Origin: Rhodovulum strictum
GTDB taxonomy: Bacteria > Pseudomonadota > Alphaproteobacteria > Rhodobacterales > Rhodobacteraceae
Direction of reading: 5' to 3'
NCBI RefSeq assembly: GCF_009649175.1
Contig: NZ_WJPO01000005.1
Span: 1-64,000 of the forward strand
DNA: 64,000 bases
Shown: piece after piece, positions 8,537 to 18,400 of the stretch
Layout: each line of letters starts with the position of its first letter
Numbering within the stretch: position 1 is the stretch's first letter
Program-made: the position numbers and the translations under genes
Notes under the pieces: model-generated
Databases searched by the model: none
Told to the model about the DNA's origin: nothing
What the model saw: the letters and a program-made list of their open reading frames with translations, nothing else

Positions 8537-9355
8537 ATGTCAACGAAACTCATGGAAGGCAAGCGCGGTCTCATCATGGGGCTTGCGAACGACAAGTCCA
8601 TCGCCTGGGGCATCGCGCAGCATTGTGCGGCGCAGGGCGCGGAACTGGCGTTCTCGTACCAGGGCGAGGCGCTGAAGAAGCGGGTCGAGCCGCTGGCGGC
8701 AAGCCTTGGCACCGATATCGTGCTGGAATGCGACGTGTCCGAGGAAGCGTCGCTGGACAGGCTGTTCGACGCGCTTGGCCAGCGCTGGGACCGGCTGGAT
8801 TTCATCGTCCACGCCATCGGCTTTTCCGACAAGGAACAGCTTCGCGGCCGCTATGTCGATACCACGCGCGACAATTTCGCGATGACGATGGATATCTCGG
8901 TGTTCTCGTTCACCGCCGTCGTCCAGCGCGCCGCACGGATGATGACCGAGGGCGGCTCGGCGCTGACGCTGACCTATTACGGCGCCGAGCGGGTGATGCC
9001 GCATTACAACGTGATGGGTGTTGCCAAGGCCGCGCTGGAGGCGAGCGTGCGCTACCTGGCCGAGGATCTGGGCAAGGACGGCATCCGCGTGAACGCGATC
9101 AGCGCCGGGCCGATTAAGACGCTGGCGGCCTCGGGCATCGGGGATTTCCGCTACATCATGAAGTGGAACGAGCTGAACTCGCCGCTGCGGCGCAATGTCA
9201 GCCAGGACGAGGTGGGCAAGTCGGCGCTTTACCTGCTGTCCGATCTGGGCAGCGGCGTCACCGGCGAGGTGCACCATGTCGATGCGGGCTATCACGTCGT
9301 CGGCATGAAGGCCGTGGACGCGCCCGATATCGACGCGGTCACCGGGCGCAAGTGA
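8537..9355 (+). CDS. fabI: Enoyl-[acyl-carrier-protein] reductase (NADH)
   Basis: It catalyses the final reduction in each fatty-acid elongation cycle. It is a short-chain dehydrogenase of 272 residues with the FabI-specific nucleotide site (GLIMGLANDKSIAWGIA) and the catalytic pattern Y147, Y157-x6-K164 (in TYYGAERVMPHYNVMGVAK). The late SGIGDF...NSPLRRN substrate-loop region is also present. I chose the ATG at 8537 because the open frame upstream has no FabI-like sequence. FabI is the target class of triclosan and isoniazid-like inhibitors. gpt follows 30 bases later on the same strand. Confidence 0.96.
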   Translation: MSTKLMEGKRGLIMGLANDKSIAWGIAQHCAAQGAELAFSYQGEALKKRVEPLAASLGTDIVLECDVSEEASLDRLFDALGQRWDRLDFIVHAIGFSDKEQLRGRYVDTTRDNFAMTMDISVFSFTAVVQRAARMMTEGGSALTLTYYGAERVMPHYNVMGVAKAALEASVRYLAEDLGKDGIRVNAISAGPIKTLAASGIGDFRYIMKWNELNSPLRRNVSQDEVGKSALYLLSDLGSGVTGEVHHVDAGYHVVGMKAVDAPDIDAVTGRK

Positions 9356-9385
9356 TCCCCTGACATCCCCCGAAAGGAACCTGCC

Positions 9386-9892
9386 ATGTCGCCCTCCGAC
9401 CGTCTGCCGCATGAAAAGGGCTTTCACGTCAGCTGGGACCAGCTTCACCGCGACGCGCGTGCGCTGGCGTGGCGGCTGGACGGTCAGGGGCCGGATGGCG
9501 GCGGCTGGCGGGCGGTGGTGGCGATCACGCGGGGCGGCATGGCGCCCGCGATGATCGTGGCGCGCGAGCTGGATATCCGCATCGTCGACACGATCAGCGT
9601 GAAATCCTACAACCACCAGACCCAGACCGCGCCGCATGTCATCAAGACCCCCGACATGGGTCTGGTGGGTGACGGCACCGGCGTTCTGATCGTCGATGAT
9701 CTGGTCGATACCGGCCGCACGCTGGAAGTGGTGCGCCAGTTGATGCCCAAGGCGCATGTCGCGACCGTCTATGCCAAGCCTAAGGGCCGGCCGATGGTCG
9801 ATACCTTCATCACCGAGGTCAGCCAGGATACCTGGATCTTCTTCCCCTGGGACATGGCGCTGCAATATGTGGAACCCTACCGGGGCGCCTGA
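9386..9892 (+). CDS. gpt: Xanthine (guanine) phosphoribosyltransferase
   Basis: It salvages xanthine and guanine by transferring the phosphoribosyl group of PRPP. The 168-residue protein has the type I PRTase PRPP-binding motif [15 protein letters not shown], the early [10 protein letters not shown] loop and a C-terminal WIFFPWD that matches the base-binding region of bacterial Gpt. AAAGGAA precedes the start. Its stop lies 3 bases before the ATG at 9896 that probably began the next gene, so the two were likely translated together. Confidence 0.93.
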   Translation: MSPSDRLPHEKGFHVSWDQLHRDARALAWRLDGQGPDGGGWRAVVAITRGGMAPAMIVARELDIRIVDTISVKSYNHQTQTAPHVIKTPDMGLVGDGTGVLIVDDLVDTGRTLEVVRQLMPKAHVATVYAKPKGRPMVDTFITEVSQDTWIFFPWDMALQYVEPYRGA

Positions 9893-9972
9893 TCCATGCC
9901 GCGCCCGCTGAACCCGCGCATGGCCACCACCTTTGCGCCCCCGGTGATGGAGGCGCGGCGCTGGTTGCAGGG

Positions 9973-11073
9973 GTGGCGTTTCCCGATGACCGGCCGCTGA
10001 TCAATGTCAGCCAGGCCGCCCCGATGGAGCCCCCGCCCGAGGCCCTGCGCCAGGCGATTGCCGAGGCCGCGCTGACCGATCCGGGGGCGCATCTTTACGG
10101 CCCTGTCCTTGGCCTGCCCGACCTGCGCGCGGAAGTGGCGGCGCAATGGTCGGCCAGCTATGGCGGCCGGATCTCGGCGCAACAGGTCGCGATCACGCAG
10201 GGCTGCAACCAGGCGTTCTGCGCGGCGATGGCGACGCTTGCGGGCGACGGGGACGAGGTGATCCTGCCGACGCCGTGGTATTTCAATCACAAGATGTGGC
10301 TGGACATGGCCGGGATCCGGGCCGTGCCGCTGCCCACCGGCGACAGCCTTGTGCCCGAAATCCGGAACGCCGCCCAGCTCATCACGGAACGCACCCGGGC
10401 CATCATTCTGGTCACGCCGAACAATCCCGCGGGCGTCGAGTATCCCGCCGCACTGATCGCCGATTTCATGGCGCTGTGCCGCCGCCACGGCATCGCGCTG
10501 ATCCTGGACGAGACCTATCGCGATTTCCATTCCGGCACGGGCGCGCCGCACGATCTGTTCGCCGATCCCGACTGGGCCGATACGCTGATCCAGCTTTATT
10601 CCTTTTCCAAGGCATACCGGCTGACCGGCCACCGCGTCGGCGCGATGGTGGCGCATGAGGACAGGCTGGCCGAGGTCGAGAAATTCCTAGACACCGTGGC
10701 GATCTGCCCCAACCAGCTTGGTCAGCGCGCGGCACTTTGGGGGATGCGCAATCTCGGGCAATGGCTGGCGGGGGAACGGGCCGAGATCCTGGAACGCCGC
10801 GCGGCCATCGAGGCGGGGTTCGCCACGCTGGAGGGCTGGCGGTTGCTGGGCGCGGGCGCCTATTTTGCCTATGCCGCGCATCCCTTTGCGATCCCGTCCG
10901 ACGCGCTGGCCCGCAACCTGGTGGCCGGGGCGGGCGTGCTGCTGTTGCCCGGCACGATGTTCCAGCCCGAAACCGATCCCGGCGCGCGCCGGCAGTTGCG
11001 CATCGCCTTTGCCAATATCGACCGCGACGGCATTGCGCGGCTGTTTCAGCGGCTGGCCGCCTTTCGCCCCTGA
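9973..11073 (+). CDS. PLP-dependent aminotransferase class I/II (probable 5' frameshift)
   Basis: The 366 residues form a fold-type I aminotransferase with NNPAG, LDETYRDF, SFSKAYRLTGHRVG (PLP-lysine) and C-terminal LRIAFAN. The frame opens at a GTG at 9973. Another frame starting at ATG 9896 encodes about 24 residues (beginning MPRPLNPRMATTFAPP, ending EARRWL) that look like the missing N terminus. One extra base between 9965 and 9973 would join it smoothly to GVAFPDDRPL. Either a one-base deletion has clipped the protein or the sequence has an error here. The specificity is unknown; it belongs to the broad aspartate-aminotransferase-like group. The active-site half is intact. Confidence 0.82.
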   Translation: MAFPDDRPLINVSQAAPMEPPPEALRQAIAEAALTDPGAHLYGPVLGLPDLRAEVAAQWSASYGGRISAQQVAITQGCNQAFCAAMATLAGDGDEVILPTPWYFNHKMWLDMAGIRAVPLPTGDSLVPEIRNAAQLITERTRAIILVTPNNPAGVEYPAALIADFMALCRRHGIALILDETYRDFHSGTGAPHDLFADPDWADTLIQLYSFSKAYRLTGHRVGAMVAHEDRLAEVEKFLDTVAICPNQLGQRAALWGMRNLGQWLAGERAEILERRAAIEAGFATLEGWRLLGAGAYFAYAAHPFAIPSDALARNLVAGAGVLLLPGTMFQPETDPGARRQLRIAFANIDRDGIARLFQRLAAFRP

Positions 11074-11139
11074 CGCTTGCGGGGGCGGCTGCAAACCCCT
11101 ACACAGCTTCCCAAACGCGCCAGCGCAGGGAGGCAGCCC

Positions 11140-12987
11140 ATGTCCAAATCCGTCGGCAAGCAGGCATCCCGGGCCGCCGTCTGGGTTCTGATGGGGCTGT
11201 TGATCCTAGGGCTCGGCGGGTTCGGCATCTCGAATTTCGGCGGCTCGATCGACGCCATCGGCACGGTCGGCAAGGAAAAGATCGCCGTCGATTCCTATGC
11301 CCGCGCGCTGCGGCGCGAGTTGAACGCCCAGCAGGCCGCCACCGGCCGCGTGGTCGGCTTTGCCGAGGCCGAGGCGGGCGGGCTGGTCGACCAGGTGCGC
11401 GCGCGCCTGATCGGGGACGCCGCGCTGGACAACGAAACCCGGCGGATCGGCATTTCGGTGGGCGATGCGCGCGTTGCCCAGGAGGTGCTTGAGGTGCCCG
11501 CCTTTCAGGGCACGGATGGCCAGTTCAACCGCGAGAACTATCGCTTCGTGCTGCAACAGAACGGGCTGACGGTTGCCCAGTTCGAGGCGCAGATCCGCAA
11601 GGATACCGCCCGCTCGCTGTTGCAGGCGGGCGTGATGGCGGGACTTGGCGAGCCCGAGACCTATGCCGACACGCTTTACAACTTCATCGCCGAACGGCGC
11701 AGCGCCAGCCTGATCCGGCTGGACGCCGCCGCGCTGGACGCCCCCGTTCCCGACCCGACCGAAGCCGAGATCGCGGCCTATTACCAGGCGAATCCCGCCG
11801 CCTATACCGCGCCCAGCATCCGCCAGATCACCTATGCCTGGCTGACGCCCGAGATGATGCTGGACCGGATCGAACCTGACGAGGCGCTGCTGCGCGAGCT
11901 TTACGAGGACCGGATCGACGAGTTCGTGCAGCCCGAACGCCGACTGGTGGAACGACTGGTCTTCCCCACCGAAGAAGAAGCCGCTGCCGCCATGGCGGCG
12001 ATCACGGCGGGGGAAAGCACGTTCGATGCGGCGGTCGAGGCGCGCGGGCTGCGTCTGTCGGATGTCGATCTGGGCGATGTCACCGAGCATGGCATCGGCG
12101 GCGCGGCGGGGGCGGCGGTCTTTGCGCTGGACGGCCCCGGCGTGACCGGCCCGCACCTGTCCGATATCGGCCCCGCGATCTTTCGTGTGAACGGCATCCT
12201 GGCCGCGCGCGAGACCAGCTTCGAGGATGCCCGCGAAGCGCTTGTCGACGAGTCGATCCGTGACCGCGCAGCCCGGATGATCGGCGATCTGGTCAACGAT
12301 TACGACGACCGTCTGGCCGCCGGGGCGACGCTGGAGGATCTGGCCGCCGAGACCGAGATGGAGCTTGGCCGCATCGACTTTACCGGCGAACCCGCCGATG
12401 GCATCGCGGCCTATGAATCCTTCCGCGATGCGGCCGCCGATCTGGCCGCAGGCGATTTCCCCGAGCTTCTGGAACTTGAGGATGGCGGCATCTTTGCGCT
12501 GCGGCTCGACGCCGATCTGCCGCCCGCCCTGCGCCCGCTGGACCAGGTCCGCGCCGAGGTCGCTGCCGACTGGCGCGCGGCCGAGATGCGGGCACGTCTT
12601 GGCCGGCAGGCCGCCGCACTTGCGGGCCGCGTTGCAACGGGCGAAGCGTTCGACGCGCTGGGCCATCCGGTCGAGACCGAGGCGGCGCTGTCGCGGGGCG
12701 GGCTGACGCCCCCGGCGCTGGGCGAGGCGCTGTTCGACATGGCCGCGCCGGGCGAAACCCGCGTCGTCACCGCGGGCGAAGGGGCCTGGCTGATCCGGCT
12801 GGACGCGATCCTGCCGCCCGATCCCGACGACCTGGCCGCGGGCTTCCTGCGCGAGACCATCGCCGCGCAGGCCGCGCAAGGCATGGCGCAGGATCTGTAC
12901 GGCTATTTCGCGCAGGAACTGGTGAATGCCGCCGGCCTGACGCTTGACCAATCGGCGCTTAACGCCGTTCACGCCCAGTTCCGGTAG
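11140..12987 (+). CDS. ppiD: Membrane-anchored periplasmic peptidyl-prolyl isomerase, PpiD/SurA-like
   Basis: The 615 residues start with a short basic cytoplasmic segment and one membrane anchor (about 13-34), followed by a SurA_N-type chaperone region (about 40-200). A parvulin-like region lies in the middle, and a long C-terminal part ends at the stop. PpiD-type proteins sit in the inner membrane and help newly exported outer-membrane proteins fold. The ATG at 11140 follows GGGAGG. The stop lies only 4 bases before trpE, an adjacency I believe is common in Rhodobacterales. The parvulin core is divergent, so isomerase activity is less certain than the chaperone role. Confidence 0.85.
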   Translation: MSKSVGKQASRAAVWVLMGLLILGLGGFGISNFGGSIDAIGTVGKEKIAVDSYARALRRELNAQQAATGRVVGFAEAEAGGLVDQVRARLIGDAALDNETRRIGISVGDARVAQEVLEVPAFQGTDGQFNRENYRFVLQQNGLTVAQFEAQIRKDTARSLLQAGVMAGLGEPETYADTLYNFIAERRSASLIRLDAAALDAPVPDPTEAEIAAYYQANPAAYTAPSIRQITYAWLTPEMMLDRIEPDEALLRELYEDRIDEFVQPERRLVERLVFPTEEEAAAAMAAITAGESTFDAAVEARGLRLSDVDLGDVTEHGIGGAAGAAVFALDGPGVTGPHLSDIGPAIFRVNGILAARETSFEDAREALVDESIRDRAARMIGDLVNDYDDRLAAGATLEDLAAETEMELGRIDFTGEPADGIAAYESFRDAAADLAAGDFPELLELEDGGIFALRLDADLPPALRPLDQVRAEVAADWRAAEMRARLGRQAAALAGRVATGEAFDALGHPVETEAALSRGGLTPPALGEALFDMAAPGETRVVTAGEGAWLIRLDAILPPDPDDLAAGFLRETIAAQAAQGMAQDLYGYFAQELVNAAGLTLDQSALNAVHAQFR

Positions 12988-12991
12988 GCCC

Positions 12992-14506
12992 ATGGCGAAG
13001 ATCGTTCCCGAATTCGCGGCATTCGAGGCCGCCTATGATGCCGGCAAGGCGCAACTGGTCCATGCAAGGCTGGCCGCCGATCTGGACACGCCGGTATCGC
13101 TGATGCTGAAGCTTGCAGGCGCGCGGACCGACAGCTTCATGCTGGAATCGGTCACCGGCGGCGAGGTGCGCGGGCGCTATTCGGTCGTGGGCCTGAAACC
13201 CGACCTGATCTGGGAATGCCGGGGCGAAACCAGCCGCGTCAACCGCCACGCCCGGTTCGACGCGGATGCGTGGGAACCGATGGCGGGCAGCCCGCTGGAC
13301 ACGCTGCGCGCGGTGCTGGCCGAAAGCGCGATAGAGATACCCGACGATCTGCCGCCCATCGCGGCGGGGCTGTTCGGCTATCTGGGCTATGACATGATCC
13401 GGCTGGTCGAGCGGCTGCCCGATGTCAATCCCGACCCGCTGGGCCTGCCCGATGCGGTGATGCTGCGCCCTTCGGTCGTCGCGGTGCTGGACGGGGTCAA
13501 GGGCGAGGTGACGGTGGTCTCGCCCGCCCGGCCCGAACCGGGGCTGTCGGCGCGCGCGGCCTATGCCCAGGCCGCCGAGCGAGTGATGGACGCGCTGCGC
13601 GATCTTGACCGCGCGGTGCCAGCCGAAACCCGCGATTTCGGCGAGGCGCGCGAGGTGGGCGAGCCGGTCTCGAACTTCACCAAGGACGGCTACATGGCCG
13701 CCGTGGAAAAGGCCAAGGAATATATCCGCGCGGGCGACATCTTTCAGGTCGTGCCCGCCCAGCGCTGGACGCAGGATTTCCCGCTGCCGCCCTTTGCGCT
13801 GTACCGAAGCCTGCGGCGCACGAATCCCTCGCCCTTCATGTTCTTCTTCAATTTCGGCGGCTTCCAGGTGATCGGCGCCAGCCCCGAAATCCTTGTGCGG
13901 CTGCGCGACGGTCAGGTGACGATCCGGCCCATCGCCGGAACCCGCCCGCGCGGCGCCACGCCCGAGGAAGACAAGGCCCATGAGGCCGACCTGCTGGCCG
14001 ATCAGAAGGAACTGGCCGAACATCTGATGCTGCTGGATCTGGGTCGCAACGATGTGGGGCGCGTGGCCAGGATCGGCACCGTGCGGCCGACCGAGGAATT
14101 CGTGATCGAGCGCTATTCGCATGTCATGCATATCGTCTCGAACGTGGTGGGCGAGATCCGCGAAGGCGAGGATGCGCTGTCGGCGCTGCTGGCCGGGCTG
14201 CCCGCGGGCACGGTGTCCGGCGCGCCCAAGGTCCGCGCGATGGAGATCATCGACGAACTGGAACCTGAAAAGCGCGGCGTCTATGGCGGCGGCGTGGGCT
14301 ATTTCTCGGCCGGGGGCGAGATGGACATGTGCATCGCGCTGCGCACGGCTGTCGTCAAGGATGACAAGCTCTATATCCAAGCGGGCGGCGGCGTGGTCTA
14401 TGACAGCGACCCCGAGGCCGAATGGCAGGAAACCGTGAACAAGGCCCGCGCGCTGCGCACAGCCGCCGCCGAAGCCGCCCGTTTCGTGCGCAGGGGTAAT
14501 GGCTGA
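12992..14506 (+). CDS. trpE: Anthranilate synthase component I
   Basis: It converts chorismate to anthranilate using ammonia supplied by TrpG, the first committed step of tryptophan synthesis. The 504 residues have the N-terminal domain with GRYSVVGLKP and the chorismate-binding domain with GDIFQVVPAQR, NPSPFMFF, PIAGTRPRG, the VMHIVSNVVGEI block and GTVSGAPKVRAMEI. The ATG at 12992 is chosen because the frame upstream lies within ppiD. Only 4 bases separate it from ppiD, leaving no room for a leader-peptide attenuator at this start. trpG and trpD are not in the window on this side. Confidence 0.96.
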   Translation: MAKIVPEFAAFEAAYDAGKAQLVHARLAADLDTPVSLMLKLAGARTDSFMLESVTGGEVRGRYSVVGLKPDLIWECRGETSRVNRHARFDADAWEPMAGSPLDTLRAVLAESAIEIPDDLPPIAAGLFGYLGYDMIRLVERLPDVNPDPLGLPDAVMLRPSVVAVLDGVKGEVTVVSPARPEPGLSARAAYAQAAERVMDALRDLDRAVPAETRDFGEAREVGEPVSNFTKDGYMAAVEKAKEYIRAGDIFQVVPAQRWTQDFPLPPFALYRSLRRTNPSPFMFFFNFGGFQVIGASPEILVRLRDGQVTIRPIAGTRPRGATPEEDKAHEADLLADQKELAEHLMLLDLGRNDVGRVARIGTVRPTEEFVIERYSHVMHIVSNVVGEIREGEDALSALLAGLPAGTVSGAPKVRAMEIIDELEPEKRGVYGGGVGYFSAGGEMDMCIALRTAVVKDDKLYIQAGGGVVYDSDPEAEWQETVNKARALRTAAAEAARFVRRGNG

Positions 14507-14528
14507 GGCAAGGCACCCGAAAGGGAAA

Positions 14529-14550
14529 ATGGCCGCCCGAAGGCGGCCAT
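14529..14550. terminator. Hairpin terminator between convergent trpE and the fibro-slime gene
   Basis: A perfect 9-bp stem (ATGGCCGCC with GGCGGCCAT) closes the tetraloop CGAA. It lies between the two stop codons. A pyrimidine run follows on the minus strand, so it should serve the minus-strand gene best and may serve both. Confidence 0.75.
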
Positions 14551-14573
14551 CTGTCGTCAACAGGCCGTGACGA

Positions 14574-15350
14574 TCAGGCCTGAACCTTGCGGCGGCGTGC
14601 CAGCAGCGTGATCCCCGCCAGACCGCCCGCCAGCAAGGGCAGCGACGCGGGAAGCGGCACTGCCGGGGTCGACAGGGGCAAGGTGGTCGTGATCGTGAAG
14701 TTCGACTGGCTCGTGTGCCGCTCGGCAAAGAAGATGCTGAAACCGTAATTCGTGTCCTGCGACAGCCCGAGAGAGTCGATCAGGGTCTGACCGGTAAATC
14801 CGCCCGTCACGGCGCCATGCACCCCGCCCAGATCCAGTGCCAGCTTGCCGCCAACGAACACCCACAGATCGTCGTCACCTGTGAAGGTAAAGCTGTCGGT
14901 CGGCTTGAAGGACAGCGTGCCCGTTATCTCGTAGGTGAAATGGTAGTTGTGCGCCCGGCCCTGATTGCCGAAAAGCTGGTCGTCGATCGGGAAGAAGCTG
15001 TTGCTCGAATACTGGAACACGCCACTGCCAGGCGCGGTCTCGTTCAGCGTCAGCGTCAGACTGGTGGACTGATTGACCCCGGGCACGTCGCGATACCACT
15101 GGGCGAAATCCGCCTGGGTGCTGAACTGGCTGGACGCCAGGCCCAGCGGGCTGAGCACCGGCTTGCCGTCCGCATCAAGCGTCGTCTCGATCGCACCGGT
15201 CTGAAGCCCTCCGATCACGGCCTCGAAATCGGGATGGCTGTCCTTGAAGTCCCGAATCGTGCCGGTCAACTCAAGCGTTGCGGCCGACACCATTCCGGCC
15301 GAAAACAAAGCCATTGCGGCAGCGATGGCTGTGGTCGTCTTGCAGTACAT
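14574..15350 (-). CDS. Fibro-slime domain protein with VPLPA-CTERM sorting signal
   Basis: This 258-residue exported protein has a signal peptide (about 1-23) and a fibro-slime-like domain. Its signature includes FTFTGDDDLWVFVGGKLALDLGGVH, here at about residues 165-190. The C-terminal tripartite tail has VPLPA (231-235), a hydrophobic stretch and a basic RRRK cluster. VPLPA-CTERM is the Rhodobacterales variant of the PEP-CTERM signal, processed by an exosortase. The protein is therefore probably released to the cell surface or extracellular matrix after cleavage. No exosortase gene is in the window. It is transcribed away from tamB, downstream of it on the same strand. The ligand or matrix role is unknown. 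Confidence 0.85.
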   Translation of the reverse strand: MYCKTTTAIAAAMALFSAGMVSAATLELTGTIRDFKDSHPDFEAVIGGLQTGAIETTLDADGKPVLSPLGLASSQFSTQADFAQWYRDVPGVNQSTSLTLTLNETAPGSGVFQYSSNSFFPIDDQLFGNQGRAHNYHFTYEITGTLSFKPTDSFTFTGDDDLWVFVGGKLALDLGGVHGAVTGGFTGQTLIDSLGLSQDTNYGFSIFFAERHTSQSNFTITTTLPLSTPAVPLPASLPLLAGGLAGITLLARRRKVQA

Positions 15351-15483
15351 GGCAAACCCCTTTGCACCCTTAACGGCCCGATCATAGCACGATCAAGCAA
15401 ACCTGCGCATGATCCTTTTGGAGTCCTCGGAATCCGTGAACAGTCGCACGGACACAGCGCAGATTGTTTCGTCTTCGTCCGGA

Positions 15484-18400
15484 TCAGTAATCGCGTTCGT
15501 AGAAGATGCCGATCCCGGTATCGCCATCGGCGCCCAGCCGTCCGCGTACCGTGACCTGCGGCGACAGATCAAAATTCAGCTCGATCCGGGTCTGGCCCGC
15601 GCCATCGACCGTGACCTCGGAATAAAGATCGTCGGACAGGTACTTGCCGATGCTGACCTCGGTCTCGCCGTCCTCGGTCTGGCGCAGGTCAAGGTCGTCC
15701 AGCCCCGTGCCCTGGCGCACCCGGCCCAGCAGCCCCGCGCCATCGCCGCCCGCCAGCCCCGCAACCGCGGTGGCAAGCTGGAGCGCCTGAAAGGCCGAAA
15801 GCTGCGTGATGCCGCGCCCGAACAGAAGCCGGGACAGCACCTCGTCCTCGGGCAGGTCGGGTTCGGAGCGGAAGCGGATCTCGGGCGCGCTGGCGCGGCC
15901 TTCGAGCATCACCTGCGCACTGATATCGCCGCTGCGGGTCGCCGCCACGAAGCGCAGATAGGGGTCCAGGGCACCTTGCAGCGACACCTGCCCCTCGGTC
16001 AGTTCGAAGCGGCGCGACAGGATATCGAGCCGCCCGCGGATCAGGTCGAACCGGCCATCGGGGATCACATCGGCCGTTGTGCCGCGCAGCCGCAGCGTGC
16101 CGCCGACCTCGGCATCCAGACCGCGGCCGCGCACGAAGACCTGCCCCGGCGCCACGATGGTCAGATCCAGCGGATAGGGCCGCCCGCCGCCGTCGCGCCC
16201 GGTCCCGGCCAGCAAGCCCGCGCGGGCGCGCGTGGCGCGCGAGGCGGCGCTTTCGCCGATATGGGTGATCTCGGGGATCGGGCCGCCAGCGGTTGCCCCG
16301 CCCGAGGGCACCGCGATCTCGGTGCGGCCAAGGTCGATCCGCCCCGCGATCAGCGCCCCGCCCGCAAGCGGGCCGCGCATCGTCAGCCGCCCGTCGAGCC
16401 GCGTTTCGAACAGCGGATCGTTGCGCAGCGGGGCACGATCAAGCGCAATCGCCAGATCGCCGTCAAAGGGTGCGGCCAGCGTCACCGGCCCGGTCACGCT
16501 GACCCGGCCGCTGCCATCGACCGCCCCGGCCAGCTCGATCTGCGCCCGCCCGCCCGACAGCGCGACCGCCCCGGCGATTCCGGTCACGGCCAGACCCTGG
16601 GCAGGCAGCGCAAGCCGGGCGCCCTCGGTCACCGCGCGGCCCGACAGCGCGGACAGCGCCAGCGGCCCGCGCAGCGCAAGATCATAGCGCGCCTGCCCGT
16701 CCAGACTGCGCGGCGCGATGAAGCCGTTGACCAGCGCAAGCGGCGCCGTGCCCGTTGCACTCAGATCGGCCTGCGCGCCGTCCAGCGCCAGGGTTCCGGC
16801 CAGCCGCGCGGTGGTGCCCCCCGGCCCCGTCGCGTCAAGCGCCAGCCGCAGATCGCCATTGGTGGGCTGCGCCCGGCCCGTGACCGTCAGCGGCCCGGGA
16901 AAGCCGGGGGCCAGCAGCGCCAGATCGGCCAGCCGCCCCGACAGGGTCAGCGCGTCGCCCTCTGCCTCAGCCGCGTTCAGGCGCAGGACCGGCGTGGACA
17001 GGTCCAGCGCCTCGATCATCGGCGTTCCGTTCCGGCGCGCGCCGCGGGCCGATATCCGGCTTTCGTCGCCGATCAGCCTGTCGATGGCGCCCAGCCCCAG
17101 CGCCAGCCCCTGCCCGCGCGCGTCAAGCTCGGCGCTGAGATCGCCGCGCAGCGCGCCCGCCCCTGTCAATGTCGCGTCCAGCGCCCCGCGCAGCGGCCGG
17201 CCCGCAAGCCCCGAAAAGGGCGCCAGATCGCGCGCGGCAAGCGTGACGCGCCCCTCGGCGGGCAATGCCGGATCGTCGGGGGTGAGCGCACCGGTGGCCG
17301 TCAGCCGCGCGCCTGCGCCGGTGGCCTCCAGCCGGTCGATGCGGATGCGCCCGCCATCTTCCCAGCCAAGGCTTGCGTCGATATTGCCCGGCCCCGACAG
17401 GCGCCCATCGACAAGCGCAAGCTCGGGCAGCTCGCCCGACAGGCGCAGGCCCGCCGCGGCGGTGGACAGATCGCCCTCGGCCGTCAGGCGCAGCGCGGGC
17501 GTCTCGATGGCCAGCGCGCGCAGCGCGGTCCCCGCAGGCCCCCGCGCCGCCGCAAGCGACAGGTTGCCCGCCCCGGCGAGCAGCGGATCGAGCCGCGGCG
17601 TGCCGATTGACAGATCGCGTGTATCGGCCGCAAGGCGCAGGTCGAACACCCCGTCGAGCAGGCCATAGCGGCCCTGAACCCGCGCCTCGGCCGCGCCACC
17701 GAGCGCCGCGCCTGTCAGCGGCGCGATCCGGGCCAGATCGTCCAGCGCCAGTTCGGCCTGTCCATCCAGCGGCAGGCCCGCCCGCAGCGCGCCAAGCGTA
17801 CCGCTGGCCGTGGCGCGCAGCCCGCCCGCATCCAGCCGCAGCGCATCGAGCCGCAGATCGGCCCCCTCGGCATGGACGATCCGCGCGGTGCCGCGCAGTG
17901 CATCGCCCAGCGCCCGGGCAAGCGCCGGGTCGTCATGGGCAAGCCCCGTCGCGGCAAAGGTCAGATCGGCGGTCAGCGCGGTGGGGCTGACGGGCCGGAT
18001 CGTGCCGCTGCCCGCAATCGCGGCCCGGCCAAGCGCCAGCCCTTCGCGCGCAAGCCCGTCCAGAACCGCCTCGGCCTGCCATTCCTCGCCCAGCGCAGCA
18101 TCGAAACGGGCGGTCAGCCGCGCACCATCGACGCGGGTTTCCGGGCCCGCAAGCGGCAGCGCGACGGGGCCGGTCAGCGTGCCGTCCAGCGCCAGCCGCT
18201 CGGGCAGGCCGGACGGGGCCAGCGCCAGCGTGCCGCCCAGCGTCAGCGCGCCGGTTTCCAGATCGAGGCGCGAGAGGTCGGTGCCGCCATCGGCCCGCCT
18301 TGTGCCCGCGACCTGCACCCGCGCGGCATCGCCAAAGAAGGGCCGGACCTGCTCGGCCACCAGCGGCGCGACATCGCCCGCAATGTTCAGCGCAAAGCGC

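Noticed and set aside
11137-14506. trp leader attenuator before trpE
   Set aside because: trpE starts 4 bases after the ppiD stop, so there is no room for a leader peptide with Trp codons at that start.
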